Below are positions 18,412 to 25,978 of a stretch of 64,000 bases of DNA, in pieces. Where the stretch lies: contig NZ_CP133262.1 of the NCBI RefSeq assembly GCF_030915405.1, forward strand, positions 3,736,501 to 3,800,500, written 5' to 3'. The stretch comes from Neobacillus nitrireducens (GTDB lineage: Bacteria > Bacillota > Bacilli > Bacillales > Cytobacillaceae). Below the pieces are notes generated by a model that was not told the DNA's origin, did not search any database, and was given only the letters and a program-made list of their open reading frames with translations. Each line of letters begins with the position of its first letter. Within the stretch, counting starts at the first letter, position 1. The position numbers and the translations under genes were made by a program.

Positions 18412-19125
18412 TTGAGTCAACAGCTGGAAGAAAAGTTATTTGATCAATACCTGCCATTGGTCCATAAAATAGTAAAGAATACAAAAAGAAGTCTTCCCCA
18501 CAATGTGGAAGAGGACGAACTCCTTTCTTTCGGTATGATGGGTTTATTAGATGCCCTCCGAAAATATGACCAACGTGAAAATGTAAAGTTTGAAACCTAT
18601 GCCTCACAAAGAATCCGTGGCGAAATTTATGACGGTTTACGCAGGAACGATCCGTTGTCGAGAACGTTAAGGAAAAAAGAAAAAGAAGTGAAGCATGCAT
18701 ACGAAGTTTTAGAGCAAAACCTATTTAGGAAGCCAACCATTTCGGAAGTAAGTAATTATTTACAGATCAGTGAGCACGACTGTAAAAAGATTATGACACA
18801 AGTTTCTTTTGAAAAACAAGAATCCTTATTTGAACCAATTGAACAGGGAGAAGAGGCTCAATTAAAGATTGATTTACTTGCAGACCAATCCGTAGTGGAG
18901 CAATCTAAGATAATAGAAGAGAAAGAGCGCAGCAAAATTCTAGCTTCATTAATCGATGATTTACCTGAGAAAGAAAGGATCATTCTATCATTGATCTATT
19001 ATGAGAATTTGAGTATGAGTGAAGTCGGGAGAATATTAGATCTACATAAATCAAGAATTTCACAGCTGAATTCACAAATCCTAAAAAAACTAAAAAAAGT
19101 ACTTGAAAAGGAATGGAGCGAATGA
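18412..19125 (+). CDS. fliA: Flagellar sigma factor, FliA/SigD family
   Basis: The 237-residue protein is a sigma-28-type factor. Region 2 is seen at about 30-90 (DELLSFGMMGLLDALRKYD, FETYASQRIRGEIYDGLRR), a central region 3, and region 4 at about 185-230 (LPEKERIILSLIYYENLSMSEVGRIL). It starts at TTG behind a very strong GGAGGAGGGG. The location at the end of the flagellar operon matches sigD of Bacillus subtilis, but the chemotaxis genes that normally come before it are missing. Confidence 0.93.
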   Translation: MSQQLEEKLFDQYLPLVHKIVKNTKRSLPHNVEEDELLSFGMMGLLDALRKYDQRENVKFETYASQRIRGEIYDGLRRNDPLSRTLRKKEKEVKHAYEVLEQNLFRKPTISEVSNYLQISEHDCKKIMTQVSFEKQESLFEPIEQGEEAQLKIDLLADQSVVEQSKIIEEKERSKILASLIDDLPEKERIILSLIYYENLSMSEVGRILDLHKSRISQLNSQILKKLKKVLEKEWSE

Positions 19126-19305
19126 CCTGCCAAGCAATTGGGGGTCATTTTGTCTGTTTAGGAACGGGAAAACAAGGAAAAGGGCTCAACGATAATGAAA
19201 AAAAGCCGTTAATAGTAATAAACAGGCAGGTGAATTTTACTGATCATGAAAAGGGATATCGTTTTTATGATTTATATAGATTTTTAATAAAGGGGTATAT
19301 TATCT

Positions 19306-19731
19306 ATGGCACTAAAATCGTTAACTTTACATTCTTCAAACATAGAAATTTCCAATTTAATAAATGAAAATTCTTACCGGATAAAAATAAATTATCCGTT
19401 AGAATCCGTCCTGACTTTAATTAATCGAAAAGAAATCGAGATAGGGATAGAAGAAGAGAATACCGTTGTCTTTATTGAAAATATCGGTCCAGGCGGATTG
19501 AGGTTTTTATCCAATTTAAAATTAATGGTCGATCAGAAGATTATCTTTTCTTTTGAGACAGAGGAAATAAACGAAATCCATATTCAAGGGGTCATTATTT
19601 GGAAGGATGAGATGTCTGAAGGACTCTATATGTATGGTGTACATTTTTATTTAGAGGAAAACACACGTGCCCAATTTACGGAATTGCTAAATGATTATTC
19701 AGAAAAGCATTTTACCCGAAACGAAGGTTAG
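19306..19731 (+). CDS. PilZ-like domain protein
   Basis: The 141-residue protein looks like a single PilZ-type beta-barrel. The segment IENIGPGGLRFLSN (about 60-73) corresponds to the D/NxSxxG motif, with glycine in place of serine, and a later VIIWKDEMSEGLYMYGVHF is typical of PilZ barrels. An arginine motif is not clear. Members bind c-di-GMP in many bacteria. Next to a flagellar operon with a c-di-GMP riboswitch, a motility-brake or adaptor role is plausible but inferred. The ATG at 19306 follows AAAGGGG. Confidence 0.7.
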   Translation: MALKSLTLHSSNIEISNLINENSYRIKINYPLESVLTLINRKEIEIGIEEENTVVFIENIGPGGLRFLSNLKLMVDQKIIFSFETEEINEIHIQGVIIWKDEMSEGLYMYGVHFYLEENTRAQFTELLNDYSEKHFTRNEG

Positions 19732-19753
19732 TGTGCCTCCCATAAATTTTCAA

Positions 19754-19782
19754 TTGACGTTTTGTTTAGTGTTCTATAATAT
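19754..19782 (+). promoter_or_regulatory. Sigma-A-type promoter of the preQ1 riboswitch
   Basis: TTGACG at 19754-19759 and TAATAT at 19777-19782 are separated by 17 bases; the overlapping TATAAT at 19775 gives 15. It lies 30 bases before the preQ1 aptamer. Confidence 0.7.
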
Positions 19783-19811
19783 ATGGGGAAGAGAATACCC
19801 GTACTTGCGAA

Positions 19812-19850
19812 AGAGGTTCATAGCTGATACCCTCTATAAAAAACTATGGA
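19812..19850 (+). ncRNA. preQ1-I riboswitch aptamer
   Basis: The sequence AGAGGTTCATAGC, then ACCCTCTATAAAAAAC, matches the preQ1 class I aptamer. AGAGG pairs with CCTCT as P1, and the A-rich tail forms the H-type pseudoknot. A 12-bp terminator hairpin follows, and queF, a gene of queuosine synthesis, is the next coding region. This is the standard arrangement for this riboswitch, which turns expression off when preQ1 is plentiful. Confidence 0.93.
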
Positions 19851-19862
19851 TTCATGACTATA

Positions 19863-19893
19863 AAGCCATGTCCATATTGGACGTGGCTTTTTT
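19863..19893 (+). terminator. preQ1 riboswitch terminator
   Basis: AAGCCATGTCCA and TGGACGTGGCTT form a 12-bp stem (one wobble) followed by T residues. It lies between the aptamer and queF and is the likely regulatory terminator. Confidence 0.9.
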
Positions 19894-19983
19894 GTTGGAT
19901 TCTTTTAGTTTGAAAAATAGAGCTGTGCAGCAAAAAACACTCTCTTGAAGAAGTCTCGGGATATAATACTAGGGGGTTCTTTT

Positions 19984-20484
19984 ATGTCTGGCAGAAGCCA
20001 TGAAGAAGGTTTAAAGGATTTAACTTTATTAGGTAATCAAGGGACTACCTATTCATTTGAATATGCACCAGAGGTGTTGGAGGCGGTTGATAATCTGCAT
20101 CCGGATCGTGATTATTTCGTGAAATTTAATTGCCCGGAATTTACTAGTTTATGCCCGCTGACGCGCCAGCCGGATTTTGCTACAATGTATATTTCGTATG
20201 TTCCAGACCAAAAGATTGTCGAGAGTAAGTCATTGAAGTTGTATTTGTTCAGTTTCAGAAATCATGGCGATTTCCATGAGGATTGTGTGAATATCATCAT
20301 GAATGATTTAATTAAGCTGCTTGACCCACGGTATATTGAGGTTTGGGGCAAGTTCACTCCACGGGGCGGGATTTCGATTGACCCATGGTGCAATTATGGG
20401 AAGCCGGGAACCAAGTACGAAGAGATGGCTCATTTCCGCTTGATGAATCATGATCTTTATCCGGAAAAAGTGGATAACCGTTAA
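19984..20484 (+). CDS. queF: NADPH-dependent 7-cyano-7-deazaguanine reductase QueF
   Basis: QueF reduces preQ0 to preQ1 in queuosine synthesis. The 166-residue unimodular protein has [18 protein letters not shown] with the catalytic cysteine at about 57, the QueF motif [20 protein letters not shown] (NADPH site), and [12 protein letters not shown] near the end. The ATG at 19984 follows AGGGGG. It stands alone without queCDE, between its riboswitch and a terminator. Confidence 0.96.
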   Translation: MSGRSHEEGLKDLTLLGNQGTTYSFEYAPEVLEAVDNLHPDRDYFVKFNCPEFTSLCPLTRQPDFATMYISYVPDQKIVESKSLKLYLFSFRNHGDFHEDCVNIIMNDLIKLLDPRYIEVWGKFTPRGGISIDPWCNYGKPGTKYEEMAHFRLMNHDLYPEKVDNR

Positions 20485-20491
20485 AATATTC

Positions 20492-20515
20492 GGCCGGATT
20501 TCCGGCCTTTTTTTT
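20492..20515 (+). terminator. Intrinsic terminator after queF
   Basis: GGCCGGA / TCCGGCC stem with a 2-base spacer, followed by eight T residues. Confidence 0.9.
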
Positions 20516-20529
20516 ATGTGGTGTGGGGT

Positions 20530-20596
20530 CTCCGCGGGTTATTTCACCAGTAAATGGGGGTTATCCGCTAGTGAATGGCACCCAATCACCAGAAAT
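20530..20596. repeat. Short local repeats between queF and a small gene
   Basis: Three imperfect units of about 22 bases share the pattern ACCAGTAAATGG, GCTAGTGAATGG and ACCAGAAATG. They resemble the other locally repeated intergenic stretches of this window, but copies are short and diverged. Confidence 0.4.
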
Positions 20597-20597
20597 G

Positions 20598-20628
20598 ATT
20601 AAAAGCCACGAATCTCCCGTGGCTTGTT
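20598..20628 (-). terminator. Terminator of the small acidic ORF
   Basis: Read on the minus strand, AAGCCACG pairs with CGTGGCTT and is followed by TT. It lies 10 bases after the stop of the minus-strand small gene. Confidence 0.7.
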
Positions 20629-20637
20629 GTGTTTAAG

Positions 20638-20805
20638 TTACCAGACATAATCGTCATTTTCTTCTTCCTGACTGTCATCATCTGTTAGTTTGTCTTCGAG
20701 CCATTGGTCACGGGTGATTCCAGTGAACATGATTTCATTTTGAACCTCTTCACTATTCCATTCATCATCCAGCATACTCGCTCGAAGATTTGGATCTATT
20801 GTCAT
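20638..20805 (-). CDS. Small acidic hypothetical protein
   Basis: A 55-residue reading frame starts at ATG 20805 behind a near-perfect GGAGGTGA ribosome site on the minus strand. It is followed by a terminator. The product begins MTIDPNLRASMLDDEW and ends in a very acidic tail (DDDSQEEENDDYVW). No membrane segment or known motif is seen. The strong site and the downstream terminator argue that it is real. I do not recognise the family. Confidence 0.7.
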   Translation of the reverse strand: MTIDPNLRASMLDDEWNSEEVQNEIMFTGITRDQWLEDKLTDDDSQEEENDDYVW

Positions 20806-20966
20806 CTTTTTTTCACCTCCACTACTATCATTACCAATTTTCTCGTGAGTATAATTGATGTAGTGAGCGTCTGATTAAAAAATTGCACGCTTCATGATGG
20901 AGTGGAGGGCAGCTCGGGTTCGATTCTTTCCAGCATACAGGTAAGAACGCAACAATAAAAGAAAGC

Positions 20967-21791
20967 ATGGTGTTATCATTGGATATTGGTGGTTTTGATA
21001 TAAAAAGGAAGCTCTATTCGAATGAATTTGGCCTTAGTGTTTTTGAAGTAGTGGAACAGGAAACGAAAAGGACGTATATCCTCAGGTTAGCTGATTTCTC
21101 TAATAAATCCATGGACTTTAAAAAGGCCCAATGGAATCAGTTACAGGAGGAGTATCAGAGAGTTATCTCCGACTATAGCCATTTACCGCGCATCCTGCAG
21201 CTGGCGAAGGTCGACGAAGATCACTTGTTTATCCTATTAGAATGCGAGGAAGGGCTGACATTACTAGAAAAAGGGACGCTAGCGTCAGATGAAGTAAAAC
21301 AGCTGGTTACAGCAGTCAAGCATCTTCACGAAAAAGGAATCATTCATGGGTCGATTTCTGCTGAGAACATCTGGATTACTTCGAACGGAAAAGTGATTTT
21401 ATATGGGGCCGGGGAGGCCAAAATCCTGGAAGGAAAACCACGGTTAGGGGCTGTTTCTGATATTCGGCAGTTGATCAAAATCATCCGCATGCATTCCGAC
21501 ATTAGAGAGTCAGCCGGAGAAATGCTTGCAATAGAGGACCCGACAACAGTGGAAGAATTAGAAAGGCTTCTCGCTAGTGCTGATCGGAAAATAGCCATCA
21601 GTGACGATAATAAATTGGCTTCATTTTTTGAAAGAAAAAGCATCGGCCAAAAACAGGAAGCTGACAATAAACGCCAAAAGAAGCTAAGTAATCAACAAGG
21701 CGATACGAGGAAATCACGAAATCGCCTAATCATTCTTGGTGGGGTAGTCAGTTTAGCACTGCTTTTTCTGCTTGCTTATTTTTTACTTTGA
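20967..21791 (+). CDS. Membrane-anchored protein-kinase-like protein (pseudokinase)
   Basis: The 274-residue protein resembles a bacterial Ser/Thr kinase fold truncated in its C-lobe, with one C-terminal transmembrane helix at about 251-273. The catalytic loop reads HGSISAEN (127-134) instead of HRDxKxxN, the DFG position reads YGA (146-148), and no VAIK-type lysine is evident (YILRLAD at 37-43). All three catalytic residues therefore appear lost while the binding-loop asparagine stays. A sensory or scaffold role at the membrane is likely. The ribosome site is weak (AAGAAAG), so the start is less certain. Confidence 0.75.
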   Translation: MVLSLDIGGFDIKRKLYSNEFGLSVFEVVEQETKRTYILRLADFSNKSMDFKKAQWNQLQEEYQRVISDYSHLPRILQLAKVDEDHLFILLECEEGLTLLEKGTLASDEVKQLVTAVKHLHEKGIIHGSISAENIWITSNGKVILYGAGEAKILEGKPRLGAVSDIRQLIKIIRMHSDIRESAGEMLAIEDPTTVEELERLLASADRKIAISDDNKLASFFERKSIGQKQEADNKRQKKLSNQQGDTRKSRNRLIILGGVVSLALLFLLAYFLL

Positions 21792-21816
21792 AAAATAACA
21801 AATATTTTCCAAATAG

Positions 21817-21852
21817 GAGAAAGGCCGGATCCACGGGAATCCGGCCTTTCTC
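21817..21852. terminator. Bidirectional terminator
   Basis: A 14-bp perfect stem (GAGAAAGGCCGGAT / ATCCGGCCTTTCTC) lies between the convergent pseudokinase gene and the DUF2922 gene. It is A-rich on the left and followed by TCAAAAA on the right. Confidence 0.8.
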
Positions 21853-21857
21853 AAAAA

Positions 21858-22076
21858 TTAAACTAATTCATAATCCGTTACGCTACGGTCGACGACTCTT
21901 GCTCCTTTTGCCGAAATAAACTTGCCACTTCCCGATGTGAATATATCGGATGCAATAATTTGCGACATCGACATCTTGACGACCTCTTCATCGATCGGCT
22001 CCTTCGGATTGTCGACAGTGATACGAGCAGTCTTGCCAAGTTCGGTACCGAATTGTAATTCTAAAGTTTTTGCCAC
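21858..22076 (-). CDS. DUF2922 family protein, copy 1
   Basis: The 72-residue protein starts MAKTLELQFGTELGKTARITV and ends VDRSVTDYELV, matching the DUF2922 family of Bacillaceae. Function is unknown. It starts at GTG behind GGAGGTGA and is downstream of a DUF1659 gene on the same strand. A close paralogue lies at 34.3 kb in the same arrangement. Confidence 0.85.
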   Translation of the reverse strand: MAKTLELQFGTELGKTARITVDNPKEPIDEEVVKMSMSQIIASDIFTSGSGKFISAKGARVVDRSVTDYELV

Positions 22077-22116
22077 AGTTATTCACCTCCTTTCTTAGCC
22101 TCAGTCGATGACCCTA

Positions 22117-22335
22117 TTATGCTAGAATTTCCACGCTGTCATTTCGTTCGACCTTTTTCAGCGTATCAGTGCCTAAAACAGAAAGTGCTAATGCCGCCTG
22201 AAATAACTGGTCGGTCGTCGCTTCCTTTTTTACATTGCTAAAAGTTTTGGCCCGTAGAATGAGCTCGCCATTATCATCCATTCCTGCCTCATACACTAAA
22301 CGAAGCTTTGTCCCTTCCAAAAGTGATTGTGCCAT
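22117..22335 (-). CDS. DUF1659 family protein, copy 1
   Basis: The 72-residue protein (MAQSLLEGTKLRLVYEAGMDD, AKTFSNVKKEATTDQLFQAA, RNDSVEILA at the end) matches DUF1659, a small family of unknown role found beside DUF2922 genes. A strong AAAGGGGGTGAGG site precedes it. A paralogue lies at 34.5 kb. No YvrJ gene accompanies this copy. Confidence 0.85.
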   Translation of the reverse strand: MAQSLLEGTKLRLVYEAGMDDNGELILRAKTFSNVKKEATTDQLFQAALALSVLGTDTLKKVERNDSVEILA

Positions 22336-22647
22336 TGTCCCTCACCCCCTTTCACCTTCTATATAGAAGAAAGTCGGCAAAAAGGACAGGGGGAAGGAAA
22401 TATTTGTTATAAAGGATGAGTTTCTACTATTCCAATCAATTTAATATACTAGTTAAACATGGCAGCACTTATTCTAAAATAGAATTATTGAACGTTTACT
22501 TTTAAAAAATTTGTAGAAATTTGTTTAGTCGATCATATATTGACAAGAAGTAGGAATTGACTTATTCTGGAGTTAACTAATTTTTCTGACAAAATATCTT
22601 CACTCTTTAAATCTCCTTCGCTAAAATCAACTTAGAATCGCTTATTT

Positions 22648-22661
22648 TGTAAGCGCTTTTA
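22648..22661 (+). promoter_or_regulatory. Candidate cre site (CcpA)
   Basis: TGTAAGCGCTTTTA fits the catabolite-responsive element consensus TGWAANCGNTNWCA with one mismatch. Its place before a sugar-catabolic regulon fits carbon catabolite repression. Confidence 0.6.
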
Positions 22662-22715
22662 ACGGATTACAACCTATTCACTACTTCCAGAAAAATTCAC
22701 ATTAGTTTGCTGTAA

Positions 22716-22729
22716 ATGGTATATACCAT
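22716..22729. promoter_or_regulatory. Candidate FrlR operator 1
   Basis: The perfect palindrome ATGGTATATACCAT lies about 80 bases before the GntR-type regulator gene. The same core recurs at 23.58 kb and 27.87 kb, always in front of frl genes. The HutC subfamily binds palindromes of this type. Confidence 0.8.
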
Positions 22730-22810
22730 AAGAAGGAATAAGAGTTTACAAATGAAGCAAAAATACTATATCCTTTGTATTAAATAGATGAATATACAGG
22801 AGAAATAGAG

Positions 22811-23548
22811 ATGAGTAGAATGATCCGTGATGAAGAGGATATTCCTTTTTACAAACAATTAAAGAATAAGATCCTTGACGAGATAGAGAGCGGTAAGCTT
22901 AAGCACGGTGATAGGCTTCCGTCGGAAAGGGAATTGGCTGAGCAGTTTCAAATCAGCCGGATGACCGCAAGACATACCTTGTCAATCCTCGAAAGGGAAG
23001 GTGTTGTGGAAAGACGTGTAGGTTCGGGAACCTTTATTAACAATCAGAAAATCCAAATGGACTTTGTTACGTTTAATAGTTTTACCAAAAACATGCTGAG
23101 CAAAGGATTAATACCGAGCACACAGATTCTTTCGATTCGTAAAATTGAAGCAACACCTAATTTAGCTCAAAAGCTAAAACTCGCCTCAGGAGAGATACTG
23201 ATTGCCATTCAACGGCTTCGGCTTGTTAATGAGACTCCAATCTCAATTGAAGAATCATTCCTGGCAGAGAAAATTTGTCCTGGACTCGATGAAATGATTA
23301 CGGATAATGATTCCTTGTATGAGATTTTAGAAAGAGAATACGGGATCGTCCTTGTCATGGCAAAGGAGTTTATGCAGGTGGCGGTATCTGATGAAAGTGA
23401 GAGCAAGCTGTTAAAAGTCCGTTCCGAGAGTCCGTGTATATTTCAAGAAGCAGTTGCTTTTGATAGTAATGAAAAGGAAATAGAATTTTCGACTTCGTTA
23501 ACGAGAAGTGACATCGTTAAGTTTTATTCTGAATTAAAGTTGAAATGA
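22811..23548 (+). CDS. frlR: GntR/HutC-family regulator of the fructoselysine locus
   Basis: The 245-residue protein has an N-terminal GntR winged helix-turn-helix (about 10-75: PFYKQLKNKILDEIESGKLKHGDRLPSERELAEQF, SRMTARHTLSILEREGVVERRVGSGTFI) and a C-terminal UTRA effector domain (about 90-240). It is followed by the sugar kinase and the importer genes, as expected for FrlR of Bacillus. Its own promoter has one copy of the palindrome, so autoregulation is likely. The stop lies in the left arm of a hairpin. Confidence 0.88.
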   Translation: MSRMIRDEEDIPFYKQLKNKILDEIESGKLKHGDRLPSERELAEQFQISRMTARHTLSILEREGVVERRVGSGTFINNQKIQMDFVTFNSFTKNMLSKGLIPSTQILSIRKIEATPNLAQKLKLASGEILIAIQRLRLVNETPISIEESFLAEKICPGLDEMITDNDSLYEILEREYGIVLVMAKEFMQVAVSDESESKLLKVRSESPCIFQEAVAFDSNEKEIEFSTSLTRSDIVKFYSELKLK

Positions 23549-23574
23549 TGGTTAAAATCATTTCAACTTTAATT
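23532..23574 (+). terminator. Hairpin at the end of frlR
   Basis: A perfect 18-bp inverted repeat (arms 23532-23549 and 23557-23574, 7-base loop) contains the frlR stop codon. No long T run follows apart from the arm itself, so it may be a weak terminator or an mRNA-end hairpin. Confidence 0.6.
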
Positions 23575-23576
23575 AA

Positions 23577-23590
23577 GTGGTATATACCAT
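23577..23590. promoter_or_regulatory. Candidate FrlR operator 2
   Basis: GTGGTATATACCAT is the second copy of the palindrome, 25 bases before the frlD-like kinase start. It probably controls the kinase-importer transcript. Confidence 0.8.
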
Positions 23591-23614
23591 TAGTCATTTT
23601 AGGAGGGTTTTTTC

Positions 23615-24460
23615 ATGAAGGTAATCGGTGTGGGTGATAATGTGGTGGATAAATATGTTTATAAGAAAACGATGTACCCAGGTGGAAATGCGTTAAATTT
23701 TAGTGTTTATGCCAAGCAGTTAGGGGTTGAAGCAGCATACCTTGGTGTGTTCGGCAATGATCGGGCTGCCCGGCATATTATTGCCACCTTAAAAAGCTTG
23801 GAGGTGGATATTTCCCATTGCCGGCAGCATGAAGGGGAGAATGGCTTTGCCGCGGTTGATTTAGTGGATGGTGACCGCGTGTTCATCGGTGGGAATGGGG
23901 GCGGTGTTCAAGTTGAGCATCCAATCGTCCTCAGCCTAGAAGATGTGGAATATATTAAAAGGTTTGATATCGCTCATACCAGCATTTACAGTGAAATGAA
24001 TTCAGAATTACATAAGTTAAAAGAATCCGGAATCCTAGTATCCTATGACTTTTCAAGTGATTATAACGATGAATTGCTTGAGAAGAATTGCCAGTATATT
24101 GATTTCAGCTTGCTGTCGTGTGGGAAATTGGCCGATGAGGAAGTAGAGAGTCTACTAAAACGTGTCTATTCCTATGGGAGTAAATTAGTGCTGGGTACAA
24201 TGGGTTCCAGAGGCTCAGTTATCTATGACGGCCAATCCTTTTACCGCCAGGAGCCTCACTTTGTTCAGCCCCTTGATACGCTAGGTGCGGGGGATTCCTT
24301 TTTTACCGCATTTATTTTACATTATCTCACTGAAAAAAGGAAAAATCCTGATATTCATCAGAATACCTTCCTTTTAAAAAGCAGCATGGAAGAAGGGGCA
24401 AAGTTTGCGGCAAAAACCTGTCTAGTTGATGGTGCCTTTGGTCATGGGATTCCTTTTTAA
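23615..24460 (+). CDS. frlD: Fructoselysine 6-kinase-like PfkB sugar kinase
   Basis: The 281-residue PfkB/ribokinase-family protein has GGNALNFSVYAKQLG (substrate glycine motif) and the catalytic DTLGAGDSFFTAF near residue 225. In this neighbourhood it most likely phosphorylates an imported Amadori compound such as fructoselysine at C6 for the SIS-domain deglycases. A strong AGGAGGG site precedes it. The exact substrate is inferred from context. Confidence 0.88.
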   Translation: MKVIGVGDNVVDKYVYKKTMYPGGNALNFSVYAKQLGVEAAYLGVFGNDRAARHIIATLKSLEVDISHCRQHEGENGFAAVDLVDGDRVFIGGNGGGVQVEHPIVLSLEDVEYIKRFDIAHTSIYSEMNSELHKLKESGILVSYDFSSDYNDELLEKNCQYIDFSLLSCGKLADEEVESLLKRVYSYGSKLVLGTMGSRGSVIYDGQSFYRQEPHFVQPLDTLGAGDSFFTAFILHYLTEKRKNPDIHQNTFLLKSSMEEGAKFAAKTCLVDGAFGHGIPF

Positions 24461-24560
24461 TATCTTATGACATTGGAATATTACTTTCGGTATAGGTTTA
24501 GGAGGTGAAGGGAGTCCACTTTGTTTTGGTTGATGTAAAAAAATAAGGAGGGTTAATGAA

Positions 24561-25853
24561 ATGAGAAGGAAGATAAACGTTTTATTAGCAGTACTATTGG
24601 CGTTCGCGCTCGTCTTGACAGGATGTTCTAGTTCCTCTTCCAGCGGTGAAGAGTCGGGGAAGGTCGTTTTAAAGTTTTTGCATAAGTGGCCGCAGCCAGA
24701 ATATGCTCCCTATTTTGAAGAGGTAGTGAAGGCTTTTGAAAAAGAAAATCCAGATATCAAGATAAAAATGGAAGCGATTGCAGATGAACCGATTAAAGAT
24801 AAACTCCGTGTAATCCTAGGCGGTAATGAAGTTCCTGACATAATGTTTTCCTGGTCGGGTGAATTTGCCCGGAAATTTGTTCGTGCCGATGCAGCCTTAG
24901 ATTTAACTCCTTATTTAAATGAAGATACGGCTTGGAAGGATAGTTTTATTCCAGCATCGCTTCAGCCTTTCACATCCAACGGGAAAAATTATGGGATTCC
25001 ACTTCGTTTTAATGGTAAATTCTTTGTTTACAACAAGAAGATTTTTGATAAATACCAACTGCAGGCACCGACTACATGGGATGAATTTATCCAAGTTCTA
25101 GACACCCTGAAAAAGGGCGGAGAAACGCCGATTATTCTTGGAAACCAAAGCCCATGGGCAGCGATTCATTATTTAACAGGATTAAACCAAAAGATGGTCG
25201 CACAGGATGTGAGAATGAAAGATTATAATCCTAAATCAGGAGAGTTCACAGATCCTGGCTATGTTAAAGCAATGGAAATGTTGGCTGATTTGAATAAAAA
25301 GGGTTATTTTATGAAGAATGTTAACTCTAGTTCTCATGATATGGCACAGCAGCTCTTTGCGGCTGGTAAGGGGGCAATCTTCTATGTTGAATTAGAAGAG
25401 TTCCAAACCATCGAGAATAATATGAAAGGAAACTGGGGCTTCTTCCCTATGCCGTCCATTGCAGATGGTAAGGGCAGCCAAAGTTTCATCACTGGCGCAC
25501 CGGATGGATTTATTGTTTCTTCAAAAACAAAGCATCCGAAAGAAGCCATCAAATTCTTAAAGTTTTTAACTAGCAAAGATAATGCTTTAAAGCTTGTAAA
25601 ACAAATTGGCTGGCCAAGTCCGATTGACGGGGCAACCAACCCAGATACAGCTTTGAAGGAAGTAGCGGAAGGTGTCGATTATATGAAGAAAGCCGAAGGT
25701 ATGGCTGAGTGGCTCGATACAGACGTTCATGCAAAGGTAGCAGATGTGTATTTATCCAACATTCAGCTGTTGCTTGATGGATCCAAATCACCAGAGGAAA
25801 TTATCAAAGAAGTGCAAAAGGTTGCCAAACAGGTACAGAGCGAAGTGGAATAA
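24561..25853 (+). CDS. frlO: Sugar/amine ABC transporter substrate-binding lipoprotein
   Basis: The 430-residue protein has a lipoprotein signal (LVLTGCSS, lipid cysteine at 22) and the family 1 extracellular solute-binding fold (KFLHKWPQPEYAPYFEEVVKAFEKENPDIKI; PTTWDEFIQVLDTLKKGG; PDGFIVSSKTKHPKEAIKFLKFL). It is followed by two permease genes and no ATPase gene. In Bacillus subtilis the matching importer borrows the shared ATPase MsmX. AAGGAGGG precedes the ATG. Confidence 0.9.
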   Translation: MRRKINVLLAVLLAFALVLTGCSSSSSSGEESGKVVLKFLHKWPQPEYAPYFEEVVKAFEKENPDIKIKMEAIADEPIKDKLRVILGGNEVPDIMFSWSGEFARKFVRADAALDLTPYLNEDTAWKDSFIPASLQPFTSNGKNYGIPLRFNGKFFVYNKKIFDKYQLQAPTTWDEFIQVLDTLKKGGETPIILGNQSPWAAIHYLTGLNQKMVAQDVRMKDYNPKSGEFTDPGYVKAMEMLADLNKKGYFMKNVNSSSHDMAQQLFAAGKGAIFYVELEEFQTIENNMKGNWGFFPMPSIADGKGSQSFITGAPDGFIVSSKTKHPKEAIKFLKFLTSKDNALKLVKQIGWPSPIDGATNPDTALKEVAEGVDYMKKAEGMAEWLDTDVHAKVADVYLSNIQLLLDGSKSPEEIIKEVQKVAKQVQSEVE

Positions 25854-25978
25854 AGAAAAGCGGAGCCGCTGGGCGACGGAACTAGACAATATACAAAGTT
25901 ATTATATGTTTCACTTTTATAAACGAGAAAGGGTAGGCAGGGTACACTTGCTTACCCCCTCCTAGGAGGAAGTTGGGG
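25854..25978. other. Intercistronic spacer between frlO and frlN
   Basis: The spacer begins with AAAAGCGGAGCCGCTGGGCG, which resembles a fragment of an AGCGGAG-type repeat common in Bacillaceae genomes. It then holds a GGGTAGGCAGG...CTTACCCCC inverted repeat before the AGGAGGAAG site of the permease. No gene is seen. Confidence 0.4.

Larger units (their letters stand above)
22336..22810. other. Regulatory intergenic region upstream of frlR
   Basis: This 475-base AT-rich stretch separates the divergent DUF1659 gene and the frl regulator. It holds a cre-like site and one TGGTATATACCA palindrome, listed separately. I see no further coding potential. Confidence 0.6.

Noticed and set aside
19113-19367. 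84-codon open frame between the sigma factor and the PilZ-like gene
   Set aside because: It overlaps both neighbours, has no domain features, and the PilZ-like gene has its own AAAGGGG site in another frame.
20880-20945. tRNA-like segment with CGGGTTCGATTC upstream of the pseudokinase
   Set aside because: The T-loop sequence is present, but the T stem does not pair, no matching 5' acceptor arm (GTATGCT-like) is found, and no cloverleaf can be drawn.
23532-23574. Inverted repeat as an insertion-sequence end
   Set aside because: No transposase is adjacent and the repeat overlaps the frlR stop codon; a transcript-end hairpin is simpler.
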